Assembly (NCBI RefSeq): GCF_000245335.1
Contig: NZ_JH600280.1
Location: 124,001-188,000, forward strand
Length of the DNA stretch: 64,000 bases
Direction: 5' to 3'
DNA from: Bacillus mojavensis RO-H-1 = KCTC 3706
Lineage (GTDB): Bacteria > Bacillota > Bacilli > Bacillales > Bacillaceae
In this document: positions 47,225-57,301 of the stretch, in pieces
Layout: the number at the start of each line of letters is the position of its first letter
Numbering within the stretch: position 1 is the first letter of the stretch
Translations under genes and position numbers: made by a program
Notes under the pieces: generated by a model
What the model was told of the DNA's origin: nothing
The model's database searches: none
The model's input: the letters and a program-made list of their open reading frames with translations, nothing else

Positions 47225-47403
47225 TTACCAGTCTAGGTTATCCTTTGATAATATACCTTGTAGTCTAAATATGAGATTGATCGCTAAATCTATATCTAAA
47301 TTGTCGTCTTTAAATTATATGAGAGTCTATTTATATCAGTTACTGTATTTATGTCTAGTATGTTAATTTCCACCAAATCCTCTAACTTGTGAGTCTTTTT
47401 CAT
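47225..47403 (-). pseudogene. Small hypothetical gene with a frameshift
   Basis: On the minus strand ATG opens MKKTHKLEDLVEINILDINT and VTDINRLSYNLK, then meets a stop. In the next frame the text continues DDNLDIDLAINLIFRLQGIL, SKDNLDW and a stop, 35 bases before a strong terminator. The two pieces probably formed one protein of about 58 residues. Not recognised; size and acidity would suit an antitoxin or immunity protein. No clear ribosome site is seen. Confidence 0.42.
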
Positions 47404-47547
47404 GTTCTGACATGCAGATGGGAGAAGAACTTGCCACTTACGTCTTGTTTTCCCCTCAATCGGCCGTAGCGAAACCCATGCTGCAAAGCTGCACTTTTGT
47501 CGAGATGTTCTCTCAGCCTGAGGGGCTAAAAGCCCCCGTTGTCTTAT
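47404..47547. other. GC-richer insert of unknown origin
   Basis: This stretch is visibly richer in G and C than the AT-rich DNA on both sides and contains a GGGGCTAAAAGCCCC hairpin. No start codon with a ribosome site is seen on either strand. It ends at the stop codon of the LCI-like gene, so it may have truncated that gene. Confidence 0.4.
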
Positions 47548-47829
47548 CTACCTTGCGCTTTCATAATATGCATAATTTCCAGCTTTGCCTTTAAAGAAAA
47601 ATGTAGTACCAAACCGATCAAAACTATTTGCAAAAACGCCATTATCTGAATACATACATAATCTATTACTTGCGCCTTTAAATGGAGTTATAGAACAATC
47701 TACAATTGAAGTAGCCTTCGTACGCATATCCCCATCCGTTGAATCATTTGAAGCAAGAGCTTGTCCAGAAACAGGTAAAAGCAATCCTAAAGATAAAGCA
47801 ACTCCAGTAATTGTCCTTCTCAATTTCAT
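47548..47829 (-). CDS. Secreted LCI-like antimicrobial peptide precursor (possibly truncated)
   Basis: A 93-residue product with a typical signal peptide (MKLRRTITGVALSLGLLLPV ... ALA, about 27 residues), a propeptide-like DSTDGDMRTKATS region and a C-terminal part, YSDNGVFANSFDRFGTTFFF then KGKAGNYAYYESAR. The order NG-FA-SF-G-T-FFK resembles the Bacillus LCI peptide (SPNGNFAASF...). That peptide continues about ten residues beyond the end seen here. GGAG lies 9 bases from the ATG. I rank the family assignment as tentative. Confidence 0.55.
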   Translation of the reverse strand: MKLRRTITGVALSLGLLLPVSGQALASNDSTDGDMRTKATSIVDCSITPFKGASNRLCMYSDNGVFANSFDRFGTTFFFKGKAGNYAYYESAR

Positions 47830-48159
47830 GTGAATCATCTCCATTCCCAAATTTTGTAATACATCTTAATTATAAGAGGAATAACTCTCCATTAAAAGGG
47901 TCTTGGATACTGTATTTGTAATAAAAAGGAATTTAAGTAAATCAATACTCACCGTTTCACTTATTGATTCTATCATTTATAAAATAATTTACAGGATTTA
48001 GTTTGGTTTGAACGTAAAATCAAATTGTCACGATTCTGAAATGAAGTGATACGAAGGAGTCAGAAGTGTTTTCTCTCATAGTATATATGTTTCTAACAAG
48101 CTAATTTAGTTTTGAAGAATCTCAATTATTATGACATAAAAAAAGGGAGAGTGAGAAGG

Positions 48160-48432
48160 ATGAAAAAGCTTTTTTCTAGCTTAATTGTATTGTTGGTCTT
48201 TTCTGTAGTGGTAACCTCGGCAACCACAAGTGTATATGCTGTATCAGCTAATAATGTTAGAAAAAATGCGCTAGGTGATAACGTATCGGGAAGCCGAAAA
48301 GTCAACGGACATATTTATGGTGACAAATTTTATACAGTCTCCGGTAAAAGCAAGACATTTAAAGGTGCACAGTTAAGATTTACGCCTCATGGAAGTGCTA
48401 CTTATTCAGGAAACGGCGGGTTAGATTGGTAA
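48160..48432 (+). CDS. Small secreted protein of unknown family
   Basis: A 90-residue protein with a clear signal peptide (MKKLFSSLIVLLVFSVVVTS through VYA, about 28 residues) and a mature part rich in Gly, Ser and Lys: KNALGDNVSGSRKVNGHIYG, then RFTPHGSATYSGNGGLDW. No Cys is present. GGGAGAGTGAGAAGG precedes the ATG, and a strong terminator follows. In this cassette of secreted peptides a bacteriocin-like role is possible but not shown. Confidence 0.65.
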   Translation: MKKLFSSLIVLLVFSVVVTSATTSVYAVSANNVRKNALGDNVSGSRKVNGHIYGDKFYTVSGKSKTFKGAQLRFTPHGSATYSGNGGLDW

Positions 48433-48472
48433 AAGAATTATTTAAAAGGCTCAATCATAGAGAGAGCCTCAG

Positions 48473-48500
48473 GCTGCCGAGAAAATCTCGGCAGCTTTTA
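48473..48500 (+). terminator. Terminator of the secreted-protein gene
   Basis: GCTGCCGAG pairs with CTCGGCAGC, followed by TTTTATT. Confidence 0.92.
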
Positions 48501-48698
48501 TTCCTTAAAATATCTATTCTCCTGTAATAAAATAAAAAAAAGACTTAACAGGACGGCGTCTCCATCCATTAACATAATTAAACACTATACTATATTTCTA
48601 TCTCACTCCTTTAAGTAAATCGGCTAATCTTTGTATTTATTCATAATTATTGTGGTAACCTAAAGGCAAATAAATAAAAAAAGAAAGAAGGTGATCCC

Positions 48699-50768
48699 AT
48701 GCCCACTAACAATAAACCCAATAGATTAATCGCTGAGAAATCACCATACTTACTTCAACACGCCCACAACCCAGTTGACTGGTACCCCTGGGGAGAAGAA
48801 GCCTTCGAAAAAGCAAAACGCGAAAACAAGCCGGTTCTGGTCAGCATCGGCTATTCGACTTGCCATTGGTGCCACGTCATGGCTCATGAAAGCTTTGAGG
48901 ACGAGGAAATTGCCAGCCTTCTTAACGAACGTTTTGTTGCGATTAAAGTGGATCGGGAAGAGCGCCCTGATGTTGATTCTGTTTATATGAGAATCTGCCA
49001 GCTGATGACCGGACAGGGCGGCTGGCCGCTGAATGTGTTTATCACGCCTGATCAGAAGCCGTTTTATGCGGGTACATATTTTCCGAAGACGAGTAAATAT
49101 AATCGTCCGGGTTTTGTGGATGTGCTTGAGCATCTTTCAGAAACGTTTGCAAACGATCGTGAGCATGTCGAGGATATTGCAGAAAACGCCGCTAACCATT
49201 TACAGACCAAAACAGCGGCTAAAACAAGTGAGGGGTTGAGCGAATCAGCGATCCACCGGACATTCCAGCAGCTTGCCAATGGTTTCGATACAATCTACGG
49301 CGGCTTCGGACAGGCGCCGAAATTTCCTATGCCTCATATGCTCATGTATTTGCTCCGTTATTATCACACGACGGGGCAGGAAAACGCTTTGTACAACGTC
49401 ACGAAAACACTGGACAGCATGGCAAATGGAGGCATCTATGACCATATCGGCTATGGGTTTGCCCGCTATTCGACCGATGATGAGTGGCTCGTCCCTCACT
49501 TTGAAAAAATGCTGTATGACAATGCGCTGCTGCTGACAGCTTATACCGAAGCTTATCAAGTCACGCAAAACAGCCGGTACAAAGACATTTGTGAGCAGAT
49601 TATTACGTTCATTCAACGGGAAATGACCCATGAAGACGGGAGCTTTTTCTCGGCTTTAGACGCGGATACAGAAGGCGAAGAAGGAAAGTACTACGTGTGG
49701 TCAAAAGAAGAGATCTTGAAGACGCTCGGAGAGGATCTCGGTACGCTGTATTGCAGCGTGTATGACATCACAGAAAAAGGCAACTTTGAGGGCAAAAACA
49801 TTCCCAACCTCATTCATACCAAGCGGGAACAAATCAAAGCAGATGGCGGATTAACCGAAGAAGAGCTCAGCCGCAAGCTTGAAGATGCAAGACTAAAGCT
49901 GTTAAAGACACGTGAAGAAAGAACGTATCCGCATGTCGATGATAAGGTGCTGACGTCATGGAACGCCCTGATGATTGCGGGTCTTGCTAAAGCGGCAAAG
50001 GTATTCCAGGAACCCCAATACCTCAGCTTGGCTGAAGACGCTATCACCTTTATTGAAAACAATGTAATCATCGACGGCCGGGTGATGGTTCGGTATCGTG
50101 ACGGCGAAGTGAAAAACAAAGGATTTATCGACGATTATGCCTTTCTCTTATGGGCTTATCTCGACCTCTATGAAGCCTCGTTTGATCTATCATATTTAGA
50201 AAAAGCGAAGAAGCTGTCAGAAGATATGATCGATTTGTTTTGGGACGAGGAGCATGGGGGGTTCTACTTTACCGGACACGACGCAGAAGCGTTAATTGTC
50301 AGAGAAAAAGAAGTGTACGATGGCGCCGTGCCTTCAGGAAACAGCGTGGCAGCCGTTCAGCTTCTGCGCCTCGGGCAAGTCACAGGTGATTTGTCGCTGA
50401 TTGAAAAAGCCGAAACGATGTTTTCCGTGTTCAAGCCTGAAATTGAGGCATACCCGAGCGGCCACTCTTTCTTTATGCAAAGTGTGTTAAAACATATGAC
50501 GCCTAAAAAGGAAATTGTGATTTTTGGGCGCCCGGACGATCCAGACAGAAAACAAATCACAAGCGCGCTTCAACAGGCCTTTATTCCAAACGATTCCATC
50601 CTGGTGGCAGAGCATCCCGACCAGTGCAAAGACATTGCGCCATTCGCGGCTGACTATCGCATCATAGACGATCAAACAACCGTGTATATTTGTGAAAATT
50701 TCGCCTGCCAGCAGCCGACAACAGACATCGAAGAAGCCTTACAAACATTAAAAAGCAGCAGGGATTAA
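48699..50768 (+). CDS. yyaL: YyaL, thioredoxin-domain DUF255 protein
   Basis: A 689-residue cytoplasmic protein with an N-terminal thioredoxin-like domain (DUF255, SPATA20 family) and a C-terminal six-hairpin glycosidase-like domain. The N-terminal part contains [20 protein letters not shown] and the redox-type motif [15 protein letters not shown] at about residues 52-66. [20 protein letters not shown] follows, and later [17 protein letters not shown]. The biochemical role is unknown. GAAGGTG precedes the ATG. The first 57 codons and the upstream region recur as fragments across the island to the left, so the codons for CHWCH appear to be an insertion site. Confidence 0.95.
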   Translation: MPTNNKPNRLIAEKSPYLLQHAHNPVDWYPWGEEAFEKAKRENKPVLVSIGYSTCHWCHVMAHESFEDEEIASLLNERFVAIKVDREERPDVDSVYMRICQLMTGQGGWPLNVFITPDQKPFYAGTYFPKTSKYNRPGFVDVLEHLSETFANDREHVEDIAENAANHLQTKTAAKTSEGLSESAIHRTFQQLANGFDTIYGGFGQAPKFPMPHMLMYLLRYYHTTGQENALYNVTKTLDSMANGGIYDHIGYGFARYSTDDEWLVPHFEKMLYDNALLLTAYTEAYQVTQNSRYKDICEQIITFIQREMTHEDGSFFSALDADTEGEEGKYYVWSKEEILKTLGEDLGTLYCSVYDITEKGNFEGKNIPNLIHTKREQIKADGGLTEEELSRKLEDARLKLLKTREERTYPHVDDKVLTSWNALMIAGLAKAAKVFQEPQYLSLAEDAITFIENNVIIDGRVMVRYRDGEVKNKGFIDDYAFLLWAYLDLYEASFDLSYLEKAKKLSEDMIDLFWDEEHGGFYFTGHDAEALIVREKEVYDGAVPSGNSVAAVQLLRLGQVTGDLSLIEKAETMFSVFKPEIEAYPSGHSFFMQSVLKHMTPKKEIVIFGRPDDPDRKQITSALQQAFIPNDSILVAEHPDQCKDIAPFAADYRIIDDQTTVYICENFACQQPTTDIEEALQTLKSSRD

Positions 50769-50788
50769 ACACCTTGCTGCTTTCTTTT
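50753..50788. terminator. Hairpin between yyaL and yyaK
   Basis: AAAGCAGCA pairs with TTGCTGCTTT and is followed by CTTTTTG. It overlaps the ends of both convergent genes. Confidence 0.7.
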
Positions 50789-51664
50789 TGATCTCTTATG
50801 GTATTGTACAACGATAAATGCAAATAAAAGATTAATGACAACCGTAAAGAAAGTCTCCCACATCGGATTTCCCCGTGTGATGGCAAATAATGAAGGAATA
50901 TCTCCATATACACTGTTTTTTTCAGTAATAAAAAGACATAAAAACATATTATTCGCGGCATGCACACCAAGCGAAATTTCAAGGCTGCCTGTTTTAACCG
51001 TATAATACGTTAAAAGAATCCCAATTGTTACATACTCAATGCCTGCCCAAAAAGCGCCATTATTCATTTCAGGATTGCCAAAGTGTACAGCCCCAAATAG
51101 ACCGCCGACAATCAGCGTCAATATAAAAGGGTTCTTTATCACTTTTCCAAAAGCCTGCAATAGAAATCCCCTGAAAAACAGTTCTTCCGCAGAAGTCTGG
51201 AGCGGCACCAATAACAGAGATGCCACAAGCAGCCACAGAAAACGAGAGGCGTCAAAATCCTGAAAAGTGTATTTCGCCGGATGAATCGCATAATCAATCC
51301 CTTGAACCACAGCCATCAGCAAGAAATAAGCGATAAAGCCAAAGAAAATGCTGCGCCAGCTGATTTTTGCATGCGGTGTAATGACTGACCGAAACGGACG
51401 TTTCAGGATAAATCGAACAGCCAGCCAAACCCCAGGGATTGCAAATACATAAACGATATGAGTTAAAAACAGATCAGCCAAAGAATCGGTTAACATACCT
51501 GTATCCACATCAAACGCAATATTTGGACTTAAAAGTGCCGTCAATAACATCATAAAGACATAAACAATGCTTCCAAAAAAGAATAAGCCAACCATCACCA
51601 AAAAGGAGAAAAAATATCTCCACAATGTATTGTTTCCTTCTAGAGGACGGATAAATGAATTCAT
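50765..51664 (-). CDS. yyaK: YyaK, CPBP-family intramembrane protease-like protein
   Basis: A 299-residue membrane protein with about eight helices and the CPBP (Abi) motifs [23 protein letters not shown] and GVHAANNM. The Glu-Glu, His and Asn residues are the presumed metal-site residues of this Rce1-like family. The target is unknown; relatives act in bacteriocin immunity or membrane-protein processing. The ATG for MNSFIRP is chosen for family length; its ribosome site is not ideal. Confidence 0.88.
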   Translation of the reverse strand: MNSFIRPLEGNNTLWRYFFSFLVMVGLFFFGSIVYVFMMLLTALLSPNIAFDVDTGMLTDSLADLFLTHIVYVFAIPGVWLAVRFILKRPFRSVITPHAKISWRSIFFGFIAYFLLMAVVQGIDYAIHPAKYTFQDFDASRFLWLLVASLLLVPLQTSAEELFFRGFLLQAFGKVIKNPFILTLIVGGLFGAVHFGNPEMNNGAFWAGIEYVTIGILLTYYTVKTGSLEISLGVHAANNMFLCLFITEKNSVYGDIPSLFAITRGNPMWETFFTVVINLLFAFIVVQYHKRSKRKQQGV

Positions 51665-51892
51665 TCCTTCTATGACTCTTCCTTTCAATGAGAATATTAC
51701 TATATATTTGCATAATTTGGTCTATTAATCTACTGTTTTGGAAATCTTTTAAGCAAAATTAAGGCGAAAAGTGTGAATTTAGTTCTTCCATCTAGTGATT
51801 TGAACACTGTTCCCAATGATTCCAGGTACTTATAATAATGCCAAGAGGAGAATGTTCAGTCTTTCTCCCTCTATTAATAAAGGGGGTATTTT

Positions 51893-53245
51893 ATGAATAC
51901 GGGCGTCAAACCGAAACATGCACATCCTTTTTCAAACGCGGCAAACCGTTTAGACCGCCTCCCGATTTCACGTGTCCACTTCCAAGTATTAACCGCTCTC
52001 GGCATTGTTTACTTCTTTGATCTTGCGGATTTATTTACCCTCAGCAATGTAGCGCCGGCGCTGATCGAGCATTGGGGCATCCAGCTTTCAACCATTGCCA
52101 ATGTAACGGCTGCTTCGTTTCTAGGCATGTTTTTGGGAGCATCACTTGGGGGACGGCTTTCAGATCGAATTGGCCGAAAAAAAGCCTTGAATTTATTTGT
52201 CTTCGTTTTTTCAATCGCATCGCTATGTAACGCCGCGGCTTGGGACATCCCATCCTTAATGGCGTTTCGTTTCCTCACTGGATTTGGCGTCGCAGCTGCC
52301 ATGGTCATCACCAATAGCTATTTAGCAGAATTTTTCCCTTCAAGTGTTCGCGGAAAATATATTTCTTTCTGTGCCATGATCGGATTGATCGGCGTTCCGA
52401 TCACCAATATCGTATCAGCCTTTGTCATTCCGCTCGGCTCTTGGGGATGGAGACTTGTCTTTGTATGGGGCGCTGTTGGTCTTATTTATTTCTTCTTTAT
52501 TCGGCGGCTGGAGGAATCACCCCGCTGGCATGAAAATCGCGGTGAATATGAAAAAGCCGATGCCATCCTGAAAAGGATTGAAGCAAGCGTTGAAAAAGAA
52601 AAAGGCCCGCTTCCTGCTCCGGCGCCGCAAACCGCAAGCGGACAAGTACAACATGCGGGTTACGCAGGATTATTAAAGGGGAGAAACCTGAAAATAACCA
52701 TTGTGTTATCCGCGGTATGGATTTTTGAAACCTTTGGATTCTATGGCTTTGCCTCTTGGGTCCCCAGCCTGCTAAAAAGCAACGGGGTCACAATGGAAAA
52801 TACATTATGGTATAACGTATTGCACTCGGTCGGCGCTCCGCTCGGCGCGTTGCTGGGTTCAATGATTTCTGAAAAATTCCAGAGAAAATGGATATTGGCC
52901 GCCAGTGCGTTTCTGACTGCCATCGCAGGTCTTTTATATGGCATGACCTTCATTCCCATCATGATTATCGTGTTTGGTTTCATCGTTAATATTACGGAGC
53001 GGGTTTTCACATCAAACTTATATGCGTACACATCTGAGCCTTTCCCAACAGAGTATCGCTCGTCAGGCAGCGGTTTAGCCTATGGTCTCGGCCGCTTTTC
53101 GAACATCTTCGGATCATTGCTCGTCGGTTTTATCGCCGTTCAGCTCGGCTATGTCAGTGTCTTTTTCTTTATAGGCGGCTGCTGGCTCGCATGCTCCATT
53201 TTGTTAATCTGCTTTGGTCCCAATACGAATGCCAAGCAGATATAA
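51893..53245 (+). CDS. yyaJ: YyaJ, MFS metabolite transporter
   Basis: A 450-residue, 12-helix transporter of the sugar/aromatic-acid type. GGRLSDRIGRKKALNLFVFV is motif A, and RFLTGFGVAAAMVITNSYLA with the signature RRLEESPRWHENRGEYEKAD in the central loop follow the metabolite:H+ symporter pattern. The substrate is unknown. AAGGGGG lies 6 bases from ATG. Convergent with maa over a shared hairpin. Confidence 0.9.
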   Translation: MNTGVKPKHAHPFSNAANRLDRLPISRVHFQVLTALGIVYFFDLADLFTLSNVAPALIEHWGIQLSTIANVTAASFLGMFLGASLGGRLSDRIGRKKALNLFVFVFSIASLCNAAAWDIPSLMAFRFLTGFGVAAAMVITNSYLAEFFPSSVRGKYISFCAMIGLIGVPITNIVSAFVIPLGSWGWRLVFVWGAVGLIYFFFIRRLEESPRWHENRGEYEKADAILKRIEASVEKEKGPLPAPAPQTASGQVQHAGYAGLLKGRNLKITIVLSAVWIFETFGFYGFASWVPSLLKSNGVTMENTLWYNVLHSVGAPLGALLGSMISEKFQRKWILAASAFLTAIAGLLYGMTFIPIMIIVFGFIVNITERVFTSNLYAYTSEPFPTEYRSSGSGLAYGLGRFSNIFGSLLVGFIAVQLGYVSVFFFIGGCWLACSILLICFGPNTNAKQI

Positions 53246-53248
53246 AAA

Positions 53249-53277
53249 GTCAGTGCGGCGTTTAACCGCACTGATTT
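53249..53277. terminator. Bidirectional terminator between yyaJ and maa
   Basis: TCAGTGCGG pairs with CCGCACTGA around CGTTTAA, T-rich on both sides. Confidence 0.85.
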
Positions 53278-53829
53278 CAATTCAATTCCTTCAGCTTTCT
53301 CGCAGGGTTTCCTCCTACAACCGTATTCGCAGGCACATCCTTTGTCACTACGGAACCCGAAGCAATCACCGCGTTATCGCCGATCGTCACTCCCGGGTTT
53401 ATCACTGCCCGCCCGCCAATCCAAACATTATCCCCAATTGTAACAGGCTTACCGAATTCCTTCCCCGACTTCCTAACAAGCGGGTCGAGAGGGTGACCAG
53501 CCGTGTAGATATGCACCCCTGGAGCAATCAAACAATCACCCTATACGAACTTCACAAACATCAAGAATGACACAGTCAAAATTAACAAATGTACGATCCC
53601 CCATATGAATGTGATAGCCGTAATCACAGCGGAATGTCGGCAAAATGGTGACTTGATCACCGATCGAACCAAGCAGATTTTTCAAAAGCTCCGTTCGCAC
53701 TGACTCGTCTTCTGGTGATTCGTTATATTGTTTGATCAGATTTCTCGCATGTTTACGCTCTAGTGATAATTCACGGTCTTCCGAGTTGTATAATTCTCCG
53801 GCTGCCATTTTTTCTTTTTCTGTCAGCAT
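53277..53829 (-). pseudogene. maa: maa, maltose O-acetyltransferase, disrupted by a frameshift
   Basis: Maa is a left-handed beta-helix (hexapeptide) acetyltransferase that transfers acetyl from acetyl-CoA to maltose and glucose. The first 97 codons (MLTEKEKMAAGELYNSED to [12 protein letters not shown]) run into TGA. The remaining part ([20 protein letters not shown] to [10 protein letters not shown]) follows in another frame. Joining them needs two added bases, or one removed, near 53536. The catalytic-region sequence is otherwise whole, so a recent mutation or a sequence error are both possible. An intact gene would be about 184 codons. Confidence 0.88.
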
Positions 53830-53847
53830 TCAATTCACTCCAAGATG

Positions 53848-54228
53848 TTAAATTGTAATCTCTATTAGATTTCCTTCCTCATCTTCAATTACACTTTCAT
53901 AGTAGCCGTCCCCTGTCGTCCTTGGACCGCTTACTACAGCGAATCCGTCCTGCTTTAACCTTTCTGTCAGTTCATCAACATTCTCTTTGCTTCCAGTGGA
54001 AAAAGCGATATGCGCCCAGCCTGTCATCGTTTGTGACGGCTGATCAGTCACATCTCCTTTTTTCATGATTTCCAGCCTTGCTCCGGAATCAAACGTCATA
54101 AAATACGACTTAAAATCTTTCTTCTCATTATGATAAAGAGAATTGGCTTTGCCATTAAAATACGTTTCATAAAAAGCCTTCATTCGCTCTAAATCTCTGA
54201 CCCAGATGGCCGTGTGCTCAATATGCAT
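53848..54228 (-). CDS. yyaH: YyaH, VOC/glyoxalase-fold protein
   Basis: A 126-residue protein with the glyoxalase I-like pattern [46 protein letters not shown] and [16 protein letters not shown]. The His and Glu positions of a metal site appear present, but the substrate is unknown. It lies 18 bases upstream of maa on the same strand and could share a transcript with it. GGAGG precedes ATG. Confidence 0.9.
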   Translation of the reverse strand: MHIEHTAIWVRDLERMKAFYETYFNGKANSLYHNEKKDFKSYFMTFDSGARLEIMKKGDVTDQPSQTMTGWAHIAFSTGSKENVDELTERLKQDGFAVVSGPRTTGDGYYESVIEDEEGNLIEITI

Positions 54229-54279
54229 GTCTTCCTCCTCCTTTGTCTTTCAATGAAGTTATAAGGGATGAAATGCATT

Positions 54280-55221
54280 TCAGTTCAAGCTTTTTTTCAT
54301 GAATTGATGCTGAATTTTTATATCTATGGGATGTTCCTGCAAAAATAACGAAAATGCTGCGGTGCCCAGCTGCTCAAGATTCAGGTCAAGCGATGGGAAA
54401 CAGAGGGCACGGCTGATAGAGGAATGTCCTTCTCCAAGGATCTCAACATCCCAGTCTTTCTTTTTGGCAAATACATAAATTCCCGCTGCCACTTCATCAC
54501 TGTTTGCATAAATAGCTGTTGGAGCCCGGCCGCTTGTATAGAAATACGCACCCGCCTGCTCTCCGTCGTCCATATGATTACAGCCGGTCAGCATATGGCG
54601 GTCCTCCAGGCTGCCATAGACGGCCTGATAAGCTGCTGCTTTATCCGCCGTACTCGGACTCTTGTCGGCGCTTCTCACGCAAGTAAAAGCGATATTCTCA
54701 TGTCCGCGATTCTTTAGATATCGAAAGCTTTCTATGTAGGCTGCTTTTCTGTCATTGTAAGCGCAAGGAATATCCATGTCTCCAGTATCTTCACAAGCGA
54801 TAATCGGTCCATATTCTTGATAGGCTATTATACTGTCCCAGTGATTGGCTCGTGATGTAATAATGAGGCCATCTATTTTTTTCATTCTTAACAGCTCTAA
54901 ATATTTGATTTCAATGTCGGGGTTATAGTTGGTAGGGAGGAGGGTTGTTGCATATTCATGTCTAAATGCCGTCTTTGTGATGCCGTTTACGATTTTATCA
55001 AAGCAAGGGTGATCGCTGTAAGGCAGGATTACACCGATGGTTTGAGTCTTGCCGCGAATGACATCGATCGCAGTTCGATTCGGTGTGTAGTCTAATTCCT
55101 CCATGACTTGATGCACCAGCTTCCTTTTTTCTTCAGACACATACGGATGATGATTCAGTACGCGTGACACAGTCGAAACAGATACATTCGCCAGCCTTGC
55201 AATCTCTTTTATGTTTGCCAT
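54280..55221 (-). CDS. ccpB: CcpB, LacI-family catabolite control protein
   Basis: A 313-residue LacI/GalR regulator, paralogue of CcpA. In B. subtilis it takes part in catabolite repression of some sugar operons under certain growth conditions. The HTH is at residues 1-25 (MANIKEIARLANVSVSTVSR), followed by the hinge LNHHPYVSEEKR and a periplasmic-binding-like core. AAGGAG precedes this ATG; a longer frame extends into exoA without a ribosome site. The exoA terminator separates the two genes. Confidence 0.93.
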   Translation of the reverse strand: MANIKEIARLANVSVSTVSRVLNHHPYVSEEKRKLVHQVMEELDYTPNRTAIDVIRGKTQTIGVILPYSDHPCFDKIVNGITKTAFRHEYATTLLPTNYNPDIEIKYLELLRMKKIDGLIITSRANHWDSIIAYQEYGPIIACEDTGDMDIPCAYNDRKAAYIESFRYLKNRGHENIAFTCVRSADKSPSTADKAAAYQAVYGSLEDRHMLTGCNHMDDGEQAGAYFYTSGRAPTAIYANSDEVAAGIYVFAKKKDWDVEILGEGHSSISRALCFPSLDLNLEQLGTAAFSLFLQEHPIDIKIQHQFMKKSLN

Positions 55222-55245
55222 CTCTTTCTCCTTTTTCATCATAAA

Positions 55246-55274
55246 AAAGCAGTAAGGATCAATCCTTACTGCTA
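55246..55274 (-). terminator. Terminator of exoA
   Basis: AGCAGTAAGGAT pairs with ATCCTTACTGCT and is followed by TTTTTTA on the minus strand. Confidence 0.9.
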
Positions 55275-55279
55275 TCACA

Positions 55280-56038
55280 TCATATATTGATCGTAAGTTC
55301 AACAGGACAATGGTCGGAGCCCAAGACTTGTGCTGATATCTTGGCATCTTCAATCTGCCCCTTAAGCCGCTCAGAAACAACAAAGTAATCCAGACGCCAA
55401 CCAATATTTCTGTCCCGGGCCCCCGCACGATACGACCACCAGGAATATGCACCTTCCAGATCAGGGTATAAATAACGGAATGAGTCGATAAAGCCGGCTT
55501 CCAAGAAACGAGTGAATGCTCCTCTTTCTTGATCAGAAAAACCCGCGTTATTCCGGTTTGCTTTTGGATTCTTCAAATCAATTTCCTGATGAGCCACATT
55601 TAAATCACCGCACAGGATAACGGGTTTTTTCTTGTCCAATTCGAGAATAAACGCTAATAAAGCCTCTTCCCACTGCAAACGGTAATCGATGCGTTCCAGT
55701 CCTCTTTTTGCATTAGGCGTGTAAACGGTCATCACATACATGTTTTCAAATTCCAGCGTAATCACTCTGCCCTCTTGATCATGCTCTTCTATTCCAATGC
55801 CATACATGACGTTCAGCGGCTTTTGTTTTGAAAAAACAGCCGTGCCGGAATATCCTTTTTTCTCTGCATAGTTCCAATATACGTGGTAGCCTTCTGGCTC
55901 AAGATCCACTTGGCCGTCCTGAATCTTTGTCTCCTGCAGACATACAATATCGGCATCCTCGTCTTTCAAGTAAGAGAGGAAATCCATTTTTCTCATGACA
56001 GCCCGCAGGCCATTCACATTCCAAGAAATGAGCTTCAT
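55280..56038 (-). CDS. exoA: ExoA, apurinic/apyrimidinic endonuclease
   Basis: A 252-residue exonuclease III-family enzyme that cleaves DNA at abasic sites for base excision repair, and acts in spore germination repair. Catalytic motifs are [10 protein letters not shown] (Asn), CLQETKI (Glu), CGDLNVAH (Asp-Asn) and [10 protein letters not shown] (Asp-His). GGGGGAT precedes the ATG. It has its own terminator and follows the rpsR terminator. Confidence 0.97.
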   Translation of the reverse strand: MKLISWNVNGLRAVMRKMDFLSYLKDEDADIVCLQETKIQDGQVDLEPEGYHVYWNYAEKKGYSGTAVFSKQKPLNVMYGIGIEEHDQEGRVITLEFENMYVMTVYTPNAKRGLERIDYRLQWEEALLAFILELDKKKPVILCGDLNVAHQEIDLKNPKANRNNAGFSDQERGAFTRFLEAGFIDSFRYLYPDLEGAYSWWSYRAGARDRNIGWRLDYFVVSERLKGQIEDAKISAQVLGSDHCPVELTINI

Positions 56039-56052
56039 TTTTTATCCCCCTA

Positions 56053-56090
56053 TAAAAAAGAGCAAGAACCCGAAGGTCCTTGCTCTTTAC
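56053..56090 (-). terminator. Terminator of the rpsF-ssbA-rpsR operon
   Basis: AAAGAGCAAGGACC pairs with GGTTCTTGCTCTTT around a TTCG loop and is followed by TTTTATA. Confidence 0.93.
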
Positions 56091-56098
56091 GTATCAGC

Positions 56099-56365
<267 letters not shown>

Positions 56366-56380
56366 TTAGCGATATTCTCA

Positions 56381-56899
56381 TTAGAATGGAAGATCATCAT
56401 CCGAGATGTCAATCGGCTTGCCGTCGTTGGCAAATGGGTCATCATTAAAGCTGTTCCCCTGATTGCGTCTCTGGTTGTTTTGATTTCCCCCGAATGGATT
56501 ATCATTTTGGCCTCCGCCAAAGTACTGGCCTCCGCCGCTGTTTCCTTCGTTGTATCCACCTGAACCAGAACCGCCGCCGCTTTTCGGCTCAAGAAATTGA
56601 ACACTTTCAGCTTGGACCTCGGTCACGAAGACACGCTGCCCTTGCTGGTTTTCATAGTTTCTTGTTTGTAAACGGCCATCTACGCCTGCAAGGCTTCCTT
56701 TTTTCAGGAAGTTTGCAACGTTTTCGGCTTGTCTTCTCCAAGTGACACAATTAATGAAATCGGCCTCACGTTCTCCAGACTGGTTCGTAAATGTACGATT
56801 CACAGCAAGAGTAAACGTGGCAACAGCCGCACCGTTTGGCGTATAACGAAGCTCTGGGTCTTTTGTCAGTCTTCCGACTAATACAACTCGGTTAAGCAT
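56381..56899 (-). CDS. ssbA: Single-stranded DNA-binding protein SsbA
   Basis: SsbA coats single-stranded DNA at forks and recruits partner proteins. The 172 residues have an OB-fold (residues 1-105, [20 protein letters not shown]) and a Gly/Asn/Gln-rich linker. The acidic tip DISDDDLPF binds RecG, PriA, DnaE and others. AAAGGTGG precedes this ATG. Middle gene of the rpsF operon. Confidence 0.97.
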   Translation of the reverse strand: MLNRVVLVGRLTKDPELRYTPNGAAVATFTLAVNRTFTNQSGEREADFINCVTWRRQAENVANFLKKGSLAGVDGRLQTRNYENQQGQRVFVTEVQAESVQFLEPKSGGGSGSGGYNEGNSGGGQYFGGGQNDNPFGGNQNNQRRNQGNSFNDDPFANDGKPIDISDDDLPF

Positions 56900-56939
56900 A
56901 AGAAAGACCACCTTTTACCATTATATATTTCAAAATTGC

Positions 56940-57277
<338 letters not shown>

Positions 57278-57301
57278 TAATTCTATTACTCACAATTTTA
57301 T

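Larger units (their letters stand above)
32281..48884. mobile_element. Mosaic accessory island built at the 5' end of yyaL
   Basis: Six partial copies of the yyaL 5' end divide this region into cassettes with unrelated cargo, and the complete yyaL gene closes it on the right. Most copies break off at the codons for Cys-His-Trp-Cys-His, and four share the same following sequence (TATTAAARTAACC-like). This fits repeated insertion at one site with regeneration of the target gene. No integrase or transposase is present, so the element type is unknown and the boundaries are approximate. Confidence 0.6.

Noticed and set aside
47404-47547. Intact insertion sequence
   Set aside because: Far too short, with no transposase frame and no terminal inverted repeats.
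32281-48884. Prophage or conjugative element
   Set aside because: No structural, conjugation, relaxase, integrase or replication genes are visible in the region.
55222-55452. A longer CcpB with 77 extra N-terminal residues
   Set aside because: The extension overlaps exoA and the exoA terminator and lacks a ribosome site; LacI proteins begin at the HTH.
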